A DNA stretch of 64,000 nt, taken from NCBI RefSeq assembly GCF_022227845.1, contig NZ_JAJNQN010000005.1, forward strand, positions 62,001 through 126,000, read 5' to 3'. Origin of the DNA: Ectothiorhodospira lacustris (GTDB lineage: Bacteria; Pseudomonadota; Gammaproteobacteria; Ectothiorhodospirales; Ectothiorhodospiraceae). Below are positions 8,795-18,417 of this stretch, piece after piece. Within the stretch, counting starts at the first letter, position 1. Each line of letters starts with the position of its first letter. The position numbers and the translations under genes were made by a program. The notes under the pieces were generated by a model, which did not search any database, was not told the DNA's origin, and saw only the letters and a list, made by a program, of their open reading frames with translations.

Positions 8795-10780
8795 TCAACG
8801 CACGGCGCTGAGAAAATGCATGTGACGCTCGTAGTGCTCCAGAACGTCGTTGATGATGGCGTCCTTGCTCCAGCCCATGACGTCATAGTCCTGGCCGCCT
8901 TCGCTCAGATGCACTTCCGCATGGAAATACTTGAGTGCCTCGGCGCGCTGGCTGCGGGTATCGCGCATGACGAAGGTGGGGGGCTCATAGGCACGGGGAC
9001 GCACTGAGTAAAAGAAGTCGATCTCCTCGCCGTGGCGGACCTCTACCCAGCAGCGTCCATCCTCGCCCACCCCGGTGTGAGCATCCCGATTCTGCTTGCG
9101 CAGTTCCTCGGCCACCGCCTCCAGGGCCGGTTTCACGGCCTCCTGGATATAGCGCATGACCTCGTTGCGCCGGGGCTGATGGACGATGGCGCGCAGGCGC
9201 GACTGCCAGCTCAGGGGTGAGTGGGGGCCGATGGGCAAGACCCGAGCCTGCAGGCTGATCCGCTTCATGGTGTCGATGCGCAGTGCCCTGAGCAGCCCCC
9301 AGCACATGAAGCACATGATGATGGCGAACGGCAGGGCGCTGGCGATGGTGGCCGTCTGCAGGGCCGCCAGGCCGCCGGCGATGAGCAGGGCCGCCGCCAC
9401 GACACCTTCGATCACGGCCCAGAAGATTCGCTGCCAGGTGGGCGACTCTTCCCGGCCACCGGAGGTGAGGATGTCCACAACCAGAGAGCCGGAGTCCGAA
9501 GAAGTCACAAAGAAGGTCACTACCAGGAGTGTGGCCACCATGGCCATGATGGAGGACAGGGGCAGATGCTCGAAGAACTGAAACAGGGCCACCGAGGTAT
9601 CCGCCGCCACCGCATCCGCCAGCTCGGTGATGCCCTGCTCCATGATCATGTGCAGGGCGGTATTGCCGAAGAAGGTCATCCACATGATGGTGAAGCCCAC
9701 CGGCACCAGCAACACCCCGAAGGTGAACTCACGAATGGTGCGCCCCCGGGAGACACGGGCGATGAACATGCCCACGAAGGGCGCCCAGGCGATCCACCAG
9801 CCCCAGTAGAACAGGGTCCAGCCACCGATCCATGAGGTGGGTTCGTAGGCGTACAGATTGAAGGTCATGGAGAACAGGTTGGACATGTAATTGCCCGTGT
9901 TCTGCACCAGGGTCTGCAACAGATAGACGGTGGGTCCGGCCACCAGCACGAAGGCCAGCAGCCCCCCGGCCAGAATCATGTTCAGCACCGAAATCCGGCG
10001 GATGCCGCCATCCAGGCCCAGGGCCACGGACAGGGTGGCGATGGCGGTGATGACCACGATCAGGATGACCTGCACCGAGAGGGTATTGGGAATATCGAAC
10101 AGATAGTTCAGGCCGGAGTTGATCTGCATGACGCCGAACCCCAGGGAGGTGGCGACGCCGAAGATGGTGCCCAGCACGGCAAAGGTGTCCACGGTGTGGC
10201 CGATACCCCCATGGATGCGGTCACCGATCAGCGGATACAGGGAGGAGCGGATGGTCAGCGGCAGATCATGGCGGAAGGCAAAATAAGCCAGGGACAGGGC
10301 CACCACGCCATAGATGGCCCAGGCATGCACCCCCCAGTGGAAGAGGGTGATACGCATGGACTGGCGGGCCGCCTCGACGGTTTCCGGGTCTCCCACCGGC
10401 GGGGTGACGTAGTGCATGACCGGCTCGGCCACGCCGAAGAACATGAGACCGATGCCCATGCCGGCGGAAAACAGCATGGCAAACCAGGAGGCATAACTGT
10501 AATCGGGCCGGCTGTGATCCGGACCCAGCTTGATGGTGCCGTAACTGGAAACCGCCACCCCGACCATGAAGACCACGAACCCGGCCACCGCCAGCACATA
10601 GAACCAGCCCACAGACTCGGAAATCCAGCCCTGCACGGCACTGAAGACGGTACCGGCCGTCTCGGTGAAGATGGCCGCAAACAGCACGAAGACCAGAGTG
10701 AGTACTGCCGAGGTGATGAACACCGGCGGGTTCATGAGGATGCGTGGAGCACGGGCTGAAGATGCACTCTGTTCGGTCAT
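8795..10780 (-). CDS. betT: BCCT-family betaine/choline/carnitine transporter (BetT-like)
   Basis: Secondary transporter of 661 residues with about 12 membrane segments. Hallmarks are FSAGMGIGLMFFGVAEP in TM3 and the Trp-rich TM8 block FYWGWWIAWAPFVGMFIARVSRG, with IRSSLYPLIGDR resembling E. coli BetT. E. coli BetT, from memory, has Asp at the second glycine of GMGIG; here it is Gly, as in sodium-coupled BetP, so coupling ion and substrate (choline or betaine) are open. A ~150-residue cytoplasmic tail follows the last membrane helix (from about residue 515). Long tails of this kind carry osmosensing in some BCCT carriers. GGGAGGTTAC immediately before the ATG at 10780 is a strong binding site. 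Confidence 0.92.
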   Translation of the reverse strand: MTEQSASSARAPRILMNPPVFITSAVLTLVFVLFAAIFTETAGTVFSAVQGWISESVGWFYVLAVAGFVVFMVGVAVSSYGTIKLGPDHSRPDYSYASWFAMLFSAGMGIGLMFFGVAEPVMHYVTPPVGDPETVEAARQSMRITLFHWGVHAWAIYGVVALSLAYFAFRHDLPLTIRSSLYPLIGDRIHGGIGHTVDTFAVLGTIFGVATSLGFGVMQINSGLNYLFDIPNTLSVQVILIVVITAIATLSVALGLDGGIRRISVLNMILAGGLLAFVLVAGPTVYLLQTLVQNTGNYMSNLFSMTFNLYAYEPTSWIGGWTLFYWGWWIAWAPFVGMFIARVSRGRTIREFTFGVLLVPVGFTIMWMTFFGNTALHMIMEQGITELADAVAADTSVALFQFFEHLPLSSIMAMVATLLVVTFFVTSSDSGSLVVDILTSGGREESPTWQRIFWAVIEGVVAAALLIAGGLAALQTATIASALPFAIIMCFMCWGLLRALRIDTMKRISLQARVLPIGPHSPLSWQSRLRAIVHQPRRNEVMRYIQEAVKPALEAVAEELRKQNRDAHTGVGEDGRCWVEVRHGEEIDFFYSVRPRAYEPPTFVMRDTRSQRAEALKYFHAEVHLSEGGQDYDVMGWSKDAIINDVLEHYERHMHFLSAVR

Positions 10781-11106
10781 GTAACCTCCCTTCGTGGGTT
10801 TGATCGCCGGAATTCAGCGGAAAGCAAACCTCCCGCAAGCCTTTTTTACGCTAACATGAACCTTTGACATAATGCGAACTGGTTAAAAAATAGCCAGCAA
10901 GGCCGGCCTTGGCACCGCATTCACCTGGGATTTTGAAGGCATACCCTGTTGAAGGTGCTGAATCAGCGCCCCTATCGTCACTCCCGATACTCTCAGGTCC
11001 TCACTCCCGATACTCTCAGGTCGTCACTCCCGCGAAAGCGGGAGACCAGAATACCGACCCCTGCCTGGATTCCCGCCTGCGCGGGAATGACCTGCCAGGG
11101 ATATCC
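10781..11106. other. Intergenic region upstream of betT: leader plus family-1 repeats
   Basis: The gap holds the betT leader (10781-10900, with an AT-rich stretch at about 10840-10895 that could carry the promoter, though no convincing hexamer pair was found) and repeat sequence at 10976-11092. The repeat part is two truncated left arms (TCACTCCCGATACTCTCAGG, twice) followed by one full two-hairpin unit ending GCGGGAATGAC. No gene is visible. Confidence 0.8.
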
Positions 11107-11883
11107 CTATGGGAACGGCCAGTCGTAGTCGGTGATGACCGGGGCATGGTCCGAGAAGCGCTCGTCCTTGTAGATGCTCACCCCACGGGCCGATGCCGCC
11201 ACCCCCGGCGTGGCAATCTGGTAATCCAGTCGCCACCCCACGTTCCTCGCCCAGGCCTGCCCCCGGTTGGCCCACCAGGTGTACTGTTCCGGCGCCTGAT
11301 TCAGGCACCGGAAGGTGTCCACCCAGCCTACCTCATCAAATAGCACATCCAGCCAGGCCCGCTCTTCAGGCAGGAAGCCGGAGTTCTTCTGGTTGCTGCG
11401 CCAGTTGCGCAAGTCGATGGGCTTGTGGGCGATGTTCCAGTCCCCGCACAGGATGTATTCGCGCCCATCGGCCCGCTTTTGTCGCATTTGCCCCATGAAC
11501 GTGTCCATGAAACGGTACTTGGCCGCCTGGCGCGGTTCGCCGGAAGATCCGGACGGCACATAAACGGATGCAATACTCAAGTTACCGAAACGCGCCTCGA
11601 TATAGCGGCCTTCAGGATCGAACTCCTCGGAATCCATCCCCATCACAATTTCATCGGGTTTGCGCCGGGCATACAGGGCCACCCCGCTGTAACCCTTCTT
11701 TCGGGCATCCAGGTAACAGGTGAAATAGCCGGCGGGATGAAAGGCCTCATCGGTCAGTTGATGGATCTGGGCCTTGGTCTCCTGGAGGCAGACCACATCC
11801 GCATCCCGGGCCTTGAGCCATGCATAAAAGCCCTTGCGGGCGGCGGCACGAATGCCGTTGGCATTGAGTGTGATGATTCGCAT
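11107..11883 (-). CDS. xthA: Exodeoxyribonuclease III (AP endonuclease family)
   Basis: Base-excision-repair enzyme of 258 residues. It has MRIITLNANGIRAA (Asn ligand), VCLQETKA (metal-binding Glu), CGDWNIAHKPIDLRN (catalytic Asp/Asn), WRLDYQIATPG and the final catalytic pair in FSDHAPVITDYDW. The ATG at 11883 starts the standard MRII N-terminus; the longer open frame upstream is not family-like. It is divergent from pyrE, with about 120 bases between them. Confidence 0.95.
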   Translation of the reverse strand: MRIITLNANGIRAAARKGFYAWLKARDADVVCLQETKAQIHQLTDEAFHPAGYFTCYLDARKKGYSGVALYARRKPDEIVMGMDSEEFDPEGRYIEARFGNLSIASVYVPSGSSGEPRQAAKYRFMDTFMGQMRQKRADGREYILCGDWNIAHKPIDLRNWRSNQKNSGFLPEERAWLDVLFDEVGWVDTFRCLNQAPEQYTWWANRGQAWARNVGWRLDYQIATPGVAASARGVSIYKDERFSDHAPVITDYDWPFP

Positions 11884-12003
11884 CGGATCGGCAGGGCAGT
11901 ATTCACGAGGTCCGGGTACAATCCGACAACTTAACACAGCCCCCCGACAGGGGGCGCCCGGCCCTGCTTGTGCCCTCCCACAGGAACTTGTAATTTCTCA
12001 ATC

Positions 12004-12645
12004 ATGAATACCTATCGCACCCAGTTTCTCCAGTTCTGCCTGGAACGCGGCGTCCTGCGCTTTGGTTCCTTCACCCTCAAATCCGGCCGCACCAGCCCCT
12101 ATTTCTTCAATGCAGGCCTATTCAACACCGGCCGGGACCTGGCCCGCCTGGGGGCCTTCTATGCCCGCACCCTGGTGGAATCGAACGCCCAAGTGGACAT
12201 GTTGTTCGGCCCCGCCTACAAGGGCATTCCCCTGGTGGCCGCCACCGCGGTGTCCCTGGCCCAGGAACACGACCACGACTATCCCTACTGTTTCAATCGC
12301 AAGGAAGCCAAGGATCACGGCGAAGGCGGCACCCTGGTGGGCGCCCCTTTGTCCGGGCGCGTCATGATCGTGGACGATGTCATCACCGCAGGCACCGCCA
12401 TCCGTGAATCCGTGGAGATCATCAAGGCCGCCGGCGCGGAACCGGCGGGCGTACTGATCGCGCTGGATCGCCAGGAACGGGGGCGCGGCGCACTGTCCGC
12501 CATCCAGGAAGTGGAACGGGATTACGGTCTGCAGGTCCATGCTATTGCGTCCCTGTCGGACCTGATCGTCTTTCTGGAAGACCTGCCGGACATGGCACAG
12601 CATCGTGCCGCCGTGCAGGCCTATCGGGAAGAGTTCGGCATCTAG
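12004..12645 (+). CDS. pyrE: Orotate phosphoribosyltransferase
   Basis: Pyrimidine-biosynthesis enzyme (213 residues) joining orotate and PRPP to give orotidine 5'-phosphate. The N-terminal [18 protein letters not shown] and [15 protein letters not shown] (substrate binding) are followed by the PRPP loop [12 protein letters not shown] (around residues 122-133). The ATG at 12004 ([21 protein letters not shown]) matches the family start. It lies divergent to xthA and upstream of a DUF4124 gene on the same strand. Confidence 0.97.
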   Translation: MNTYRTQFLQFCLERGVLRFGSFTLKSGRTSPYFFNAGLFNTGRDLARLGAFYARTLVESNAQVDMLFGPAYKGIPLVAATAVSLAQEHDHDYPYCFNRKEAKDHGEGGTLVGAPLSGRVMIVDDVITAGTAIRESVEIIKAAGAEPAGVLIALDRQERGRGALSAIQEVERDYGLQVHAIASLSDLIVFLEDLPDMAQHRAAVQAYREEFGI

Positions 12646-12694
12646 CCGTATAGCCGTGCCGGAGACGCACGGGCAACGGCACCCCTGAACCCCG

Positions 12695-13360
12695 ATGGGA
12701 AGAGGCATGCCCAGGATCTCTCCAGCAGCAGGAACCACACTGATACTGACGGCCTTGCTGGCCGCCGGGGTCAGTGGCATTGCCTCCGGCCAGGTCTATC
12801 GCTGGGTGGATGAATCCGGCCAGCTCCACTTGAGCGACACCCCTCCCCCGGACAGCGCCCGCTATGACCGCGAAGTCCTCGATCGCCGGGGGCTGGTGAT
12901 CCAGCGCCTGGAGCGGGCACGGACATCGGAAGAACTGGCGGCCGAACAAGCGGAACGGGAGCGCCTGGAGGCCCTGGAACAACAACGAGCGGAGCAGGAG
13001 CGGATCGACCGGATTCTGCTGCAGTCCTTCGGCTCGGAGCGAGAACTGCTGCACGCACGGGATGACCGGGTGGCCCTGATCGAGGCCAACATGAACCTCA
13101 CCCGGGACAAGCTGGTTAATCTGCGCGAGCAGCTGACACAGACCGAGACCCGCATTGCCGGTCTTGAGGCGGGTGGCAGACCGGTACCGGAAGGCCTGCG
13201 GGAACAAACCGATTCCCTGCGCCGCCAGATCCGGGGGCAGGAGGAGTACCTGGAAGAACGCCGACAGGAGCGGGATGCCGTGCTGGACCGATTCGCCCGG
13301 GACCTGGCGCGATTTCGGGAGCTGCGTCGGCGACAGGCCGACCCACAGCCCCCGCGCTGA
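12695..13360 (+). CDS. Exported DUF4124-domain protein with coiled coil
   Basis: Protein of 221 residues with a signal peptide (hydrophobic LILTALLAAGVSGIASG). A DUF4124 motif follows immediately (VYRWVDESGQLHLSDTPPP), then a long charged alpha-helical stretch from about residue 70 to the end (EELAAEQAERERLEALEQQR, later RRQIRGQEEYLEERRQER) that should form a coiled coil. Function is unknown; DUF4124 proteins are common small periplasmic proteins of proteobacteria. The start is either the ATG at 12695 or the one at 12707. It ends 6 bases from the convergent argB stop with no visible terminator. Confidence 0.8.
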   Translation: MGRGMPRISPAAGTTLILTALLAAGVSGIASGQVYRWVDESGQLHLSDTPPPDSARYDREVLDRRGLVIQRLERARTSEELAAEQAERERLEALEQQRAEQERIDRILLQSFGSERELLHARDDRVALIEANMNLTRDKLVNLREQLTQTETRIAGLEAGGRPVPEGLREQTDSLRRQIRGQEEYLEERRQERDAVLDRFARDLARFRELRRRQADPQPPR

Positions 13361-13366
13361 AGACCG

Positions 13367-14272
<906 letters not shown>

Positions 14273-14332
14273 TCAGGAAGTCTCCGGTTTCAGACCGGGC
14301 TGGTGTTGAAGAAATTCTGAAACAACCCGTTG

Positions 14333-14406
14333 CCGTCACTCCCGCGCAGGCGGGAATCAAGGGGTTTCAGTATGCTACTGGATTCCCGCCTGCGCGGGAA
14401 TGACGG
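14333..14406. repeat. Family-1 palindromic repeat unit
   Basis: Full unit: left arm CCGTCACTCCCGCGCAGGCGGGAA, 25-base spacer, right hairpin GGATTCCCGCCTGCGCGGGAATGACGG. It fills the 147-base gap between the algC-like gene and argB. Confidence 0.9.
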
Positions 14407-14419
14407 CGACGAGAGAGCT

Positions 14420-15805
14420 CTAGAACGGCAGTTCCAGTTCCGGATCCACCGCCAGCAGGCGGTCACGGAACAATGCCTGGATCCGGGCCAGGGCCTCTGG
14501 ACTGCTCCCTTCGAAGCGCAGGGTCAGGCAGGGGGTGGTGTTGGAAGCCCGCACCAGCCCCCAGCCATCGTCGAAATCCGCCCGCAATCCGTCGATGCGA
14601 TTCACCCGGGCACCGTCCGGGTCCGGTTCGGACAAGAAGCGGGCCATGAAGGCGGCATGCCCCTCTTCTCCCCCGGGCGCCACCAGCAGTTCGGGGGTGT
14701 GACAGCCCTGGGGCAACTCATCGAACACCCGGGACGGTGGACGAGGGTCACGGGCCAGAAACTCCAGCAGCCGCGCCCCCGCATAGATGGCATCATCCAC
14801 TCCGAGCCAGCGATCGCGAAAAAAGATGTGACCGCTCATCTCTCCAGCCAGCAGGGCGTCGGTCTCTTCCATGCGTGCCTTGAGCAAGGAGTGGCCGGTG
14901 CGCCACATGTCCGGCACGCCGCCAAGTTCCTGCACCCGGGCGGCCAGATGGTGAGAGCATTTCACATCAAACACCACGGTACTGCCGGGGTGATGGGCCA
15001 GGACATCGGCGGCAAAGCACATCATCAGGCGATCCGGCCACTGGATGCGCCCCCGACCATCCACCACGCCGAGCCGATCCCCATCACCGTCAAAGGCCAA
15101 CCCCAGATCCAGGCCGCCGGATTCCACCGCCTGCCGCAGATCCTCTAGATTCTCGGGGCGGGACGGGTCAGGATGGTGGTGAGGGAAATGCCCATCCACC
15201 TCGCAGTAGAGGGGCACCACCTCGCAACCCAGCCGCCGGAACACCTCCGGCGCCACCACCGCGGCGGCGCCGTTGCCGCAATCCACCGCCACCCGCAGGG
15301 GGCGGACCAGGTGAATGTCGGCGCAGAGCTCATCCAGGTACCGGCCGCAAACATCCGCGGTCTCCAGGGTGCCGCCGGGGGCGGTGGGCAGGCGCCCCTC
15401 GTCAATCCGGCGACGCAAACGCTGCACCGTTTCCTGGTGCAGGGTGCGCCCCGCCAGCATGAGCTTGAAGCCGTTGTAGGCAGGAGGATTGTGACTGCCG
15501 GTGACCATGATACCGTTGCCGCCGGCCTCCTTGAGTGCGGCGTAATAAGTCACCGGCGTGGGCAGGCAACCCACCTGAATCACCCGCAACCCCGCCGCCA
15601 GCAACCCCTCTATCAGCGCAGACTCCAGCTCGAGACTCGACAGTCGGCCGTCACGTCCGACCGCCACCTCCCGCACCTCCAGCTCGCGGGCCTCAGCACC
15701 GTAGGCCCGGCCGATGGCCCGGGCGGTATCCGGATTGAGGCGTTCACCCACCACGCCGCGGATGTCATAGGCCCGGAAGATGCCGGGGTCCACATTCATG
15801 CTCAT
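14420..15805 (-). CDS. algC: Phosphomannomutase/phosphoglucomutase (AlgC/ManB family)
   Basis: Alpha-D-phosphohexomutase of 461 residues interconverting hexose 1- and 6-phosphates for LPS, exopolysaccharide and glycogen/sucrose metabolism. The start FRAYDIRGVVGERL, the phosphoserine loop VTGSHNPPAYNG (around residue 105), the metal loop FDGDGDRLGVVD (around residue 240), the sugar loop GEMSGHIFF (around residue 320) and the C-terminal phosphate-binding RASNTTPCLTLRFEG are all intact. GAGGAAC lies 8 bases before the ATG at 15805. Its neighbours dut and coaBC form the usual dfp-dut-algC-argB block of gammaproteobacteria. It would also recycle glucose 1-phosphate derived from sucrose cleavage. 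Confidence 0.94.
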   Translation of the reverse strand: MSMNVDPGIFRAYDIRGVVGERLNPDTARAIGRAYGAEARELEVREVAVGRDGRLSSLELESALIEGLLAAGLRVIQVGCLPTPVTYYAALKEAGGNGIMVTGSHNPPAYNGFKLMLAGRTLHQETVQRLRRRIDEGRLPTAPGGTLETADVCGRYLDELCADIHLVRPLRVAVDCGNGAAAVVAPEVFRRLGCEVVPLYCEVDGHFPHHHPDPSRPENLEDLRQAVESGGLDLGLAFDGDGDRLGVVDGRGRIQWPDRLMMCFAADVLAHHPGSTVVFDVKCSHHLAARVQELGGVPDMWRTGHSLLKARMEETDALLAGEMSGHIFFRDRWLGVDDAIYAGARLLEFLARDPRPPSRVFDELPQGCHTPELLVAPGGEEGHAAFMARFLSEPDPDGARVNRIDGLRADFDDGWGLVRASNTTPCLTLRFEGSSPEALARIQALFRDRLLAVDPELELPF

Positions 15806-15861
15806 GATCTGTTCCTCGGCATGTGCCTGCGCTCCCGGTGTTTGGTCATGTCTGGCCCGGG

Positions 15862-16317
15862 CTAACCCCTGCCCGAGGACCCAAACCCACCGGTGCCCCG
15901 GTGGCTCGCCTCGAAATCATCCACCACCTGGAAACGGGCCTGTACCACCGGCACCACCACCAACTGGGCAATGCGCTCGCCGGGCTGGACGACGAACGGC
16001 TCCGCCCCCCGGTTCCAGCAGGAGACCATGAGCGGGCCCTGATAGTCGGAGTCGATGAGGCCGACGAGATTCCCCAGGACGATGCCGTGTTTATGGCCCA
16101 GCCCGGACCGGGGCAGAATCATCGCCGCCAGCCCGGGGTCCGCCAGATGCATGGCAATGCCGGTGGGGATGAGATGGGTTTCCCCGGGCTGCAGGGTCAG
16201 GGGTCCGTCCAGGCAGGCCCGCAGGTCCATGCCGGCGGAGCCCGGGGTGGCCGGTTCCGGCAAGGGAAAGTCCGTGCCGGCACGGGGGTCAAGGATCTTG
16301 ATCTGGATGGCGCGCAT
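15862..16317 (-). CDS. dut: Deoxyuridine 5'-triphosphate nucleotidohydrolase
   Basis: Trimeric dUTPase of 151 residues, keeping uracil out of DNA and providing dUMP. Motifs in order are [10 protein letters not shown] (motif 1), [16 protein letters not shown] (motif 2), [13 protein letters not shown] (motif 3), [12 protein letters not shown] (motif 4) and the mobile C-terminal [12 protein letters not shown] (motif 5). Same strand as coaBC upstream, in the conserved coaBC-dut-algC order; a family-2 repeat sits in the coaBC-dut gap. Confidence 0.97.
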   Translation of the reverse strand: MRAIQIKILDPRAGTDFPLPEPATPGSAGMDLRACLDGPLTLQPGETHLIPTGIAMHLADPGLAAMILPRSGLGHKHGIVLGNLVGLIDSDYQGPLMVSCWNRGAEPFVVQPGERIAQLVVVPVVQARFQVVDDFEASHRGTGGFGSSGRG

Positions 16318-16387
16318 GATGTCGATGATCGATTGTCAGATGGAAACAGGAATTGTAGGGAAGACAGCCCCCATGAGCATCCCGCAA

Positions 16388-16459
16388 CCGTGGGAGCCGG
16401 CCTGCCGGCGAACGGCAACGCCGGGCAAAACCTTCGCAGCCGAGGGCCGCTCCCACGGG
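16388..16459. repeat. Paired REP-like inverted repeat (family 2)
   Basis: CCGTGGGAGCCGGCC near 16388 is inverted as GGCCGCTCCCACGG near 16445-16458, with a further hairpin-forming stretch (GCCGGCGAACGGCAACGCCGG) between. It shares its core with the palindrome at 4181-4214. It lies between coaBC and dut. Confidence 0.75.
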
Positions 16460-16460
16460 G

Positions 16461-17654
16461 TCAGCCGCCCCCATGCTGTCGGGCAATCAATGCCACCAGC
16501 TCACGGGCCAGTTGCAATTTGGACTGTTGCGGCAAAGACAGGGAACCACCTCGCCAGAAGACCGTCAGGGCATTGTCCGCCACATCGAACCCCCGCCCGC
16601 CGGAGACATCATTGGCGGCGATCATGTCCAGCCCCTTGGCCTCAAGCTTGCCCCGGGCGTAGGTCTCCAGATCATCGGTTTCCGCCGCAAAACCCACCGT
16701 GAACGGCCCGTCCGGCAGGGCCGCCACCGCTGCGAGGATGTCCGGATTCTTCACCAGGGTCAGTTGCAGCTCATCCGCCTGTTTCTTGATCTTGCGCTCC
16801 GCCGGCGCCGCCATCCGGTAATCCGCCACCGCCGCCGTGGCAATGAACAGATCCGTCTCACCGGCTCTCGCCATCACTGCCTCATGCATCTGCAAGGCCG
16901 TCTCCACCTCGACACGGGTCACCCCGCGAGGGGTATCCAGATGGACCGGGCCACTCACCAGACACACCTGCGCCCCGGCCTCGGCCGCCGCCGCCGCCAC
17001 CGCAAACCCCATGCGCCCGGAACTTCGGTTGGTGAGATAGCGCACCGGGTCCAGAGGCTCACGGGTCGGACCGGCGGTCACCATCACCCGCACCCCCGCC
17101 AGCGCACCGCCGGCAAACAGATCCTCCACCGCCGTGACGATCTGCCCCGGCTCCAGCATGCGCCCCTCCCCCACCTCACCGCAGGCCTGGTAACCGGCAC
17201 CGGGGCCGAACAGGCGGACGCCCCGTTCCAACAGGGTGCGAACATTGGCCTGGGTGGCGGCATTGGCCCACATGACCCGGTTCATGGCCGGGGCCAGGCA
17301 GACGGGGGCCTCAGCGGCCAGACACAGGGTGGTCAGCAGGTCATCGGCCATACCCTGGGCCAGCCGGGCCGTGAGGCCGGCGGTGGCCGGGGCAATGAGA
17401 ATGACATCGGCCCAGCGGGCCAGACTGATGTGATCCATGCCCGCCTCGGCCTCGGCGTCGAACAGGGCCGTGCGCACGGGATGGCCGGACAGGGCCTGGA
17501 AGGTGAGCGGGGCCACGAACTCGGTGGCGTGGGGGGTCATCACCACCCGGACCTCGGCACCGGCATCCATCAGCCGCCGGGTGAGCTCGCAGGCCTTGTA
17601 GGCGGCAATGCCGCCGGAAACGCCCAGAAGGATATGTTTGCCTGTCAGTGACAT
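16461..17654 (-). CDS. coaBC: Bifunctional phosphopantothenoylcysteine decarboxylase/phosphopantothenate-cysteine ligase
   Basis: Coenzyme A biosynthesis: joins cysteine to phosphopantothenate and decarboxylates the product. The N-terminal flavoprotein half (about residues 1-185) has GVSGGIAAYKACEL, the PxMNxxMW-type motif APAMNRVMW and the catalytic-cysteine loop GYQACGEVGEGRM. The C-terminal CoaB half has VTAGPTREPLDPVRYLTNRSSGRMGFA and KIKKQADELQLTLVKNPDIL. The length of 397 residues is normal. It is divergent from the thioredoxin-like lipoprotein gene at 17805. Confidence 0.96.
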   Translation of the reverse strand: MSLTGKHILLGVSGGIAAYKACELTRRLMDAGAEVRVVMTPHATEFVAPLTFQALSGHPVRTALFDAEAEAGMDHISLARWADVILIAPATAGLTARLAQGMADDLLTTLCLAAEAPVCLAPAMNRVMWANAATQANVRTLLERGVRLFGPGAGYQACGEVGEGRMLEPGQIVTAVEDLFAGGALAGVRVMVTAGPTREPLDPVRYLTNRSSGRMGFAVAAAAAEAGAQVCLVSGPVHLDTPRGVTRVEVETALQMHEAVMARAGETDLFIATAAVADYRMAAPAERKIKKQADELQLTLVKNPDILAAVAALPDGPFTVGFAAETDDLETYARGKLEAKGLDMIAANDVSGGRGFDVADNALTVFWRGGSLSLPQQSKLQLARELVALIARQHGGG

Positions 17655-17804
17655 GGGAAGAGTCTACGGAAAAACCCGGCAATCCAGAAGCATTTTGCCG
17701 TGTTCCCGGCGCACGAGAGTACCCAGCCTCATATCCACCAAACAGCCCCCCTGATCCGTGCTATACGGGTAGGGGATTCCTTATCGCTTCCGTGAGCCGG
17801 GAAG

Positions 17805-18407
17805 ATGCACCATCCGTCCGTTCCGTTCCGACTTTTTGAGCGTCTACGCCGTCATGCCGGGCTGCTCGGCTGCCTGATGGCTTTGCCCCTGCTGTCCTGT
17901 GGTTCTTCCAGGGATCAGACCGGTGAGTTCTATACCGACTGGGATCGTGCCGGTGGCTGTGCCGCTGTTCCATTGGTAGCCGACGAGCGTGTGGATGGAA
18001 CGGGGCGCCGGGTAGATGTGTGCGACAAGGTGGAGGAAGGCTGGATCTGGGTGACCTACGCGGCGGCCTGGTGCGGGGCTAGTCAGACCCAGGCTGCCGC
18101 CATTCGTGAACTGCTCCGGTCGGCCGGGCCTTCACTGCAGGTCTACACCGTGCTGACCAGTGCCGATGAACCGTTTCAGCCGGCGGGGGTCGCTGAGGCC
18201 CGCCGTTGGGCCGGCCGCTTTGGCCTTCCCCCCGAACGGGTACTGGCAGAAGGGCACAGCATCCGCACCCTGCCACAACACCTGCTGATCGGTCCCGATG
18301 GGCGGACTTGGTACCGTTACATCGGTTATCTGCAAGCCACGGAGATGCAGACCATCATCCATGGCTTCGCCACCAGCGAGCGGTTTCCGTTCATACCGCC
18401 AAGATGA
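17805..18407 (+). CDS. Exported thioredoxin/TlpA-like protein with CxxS in place of CxxC
   Basis: Protein of 200 residues. The hydrophobic GLLGCLMALPLLSCGSS (residues ~19-35) looks like a lipoprotein signal with Cys in LLSC. A thioredoxin-like fold is suggested by GWIWVTYAAAWCGASQTQAAAIRELL and the later cis-proline-like segment IRTLPQHLLIGPDGRTWYRYIGYLQ. The usual WCxxC is WCGAS here: Cys90 is kept but the resolving cysteine is Ser93, so it cannot be a normal dithiol oxidoreductase. It may bind mixed disulfides or act as a reductase of another type. Divergent from coaBC; the DUF938 methyltransferase gene follows after 10 bases, probably in the same transcript. Confidence 0.65.
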   Translation: MHHPSVPFRLFERLRRHAGLLGCLMALPLLSCGSSRDQTGEFYTDWDRAGGCAAVPLVADERVDGTGRRVDVCDKVEEGWIWVTYAAAWCGASQTQAAAIRELLRSAGPSLQVYTVLTSADEPFQPAGVAEARRWAGRFGLPPERVLAEGHSIRTLPQHLLIGPDGRTWYRYIGYLQATEMQTIIHGFATSERFPFIPPR

Positions 18408-18417
18408 GCGCAACCCG

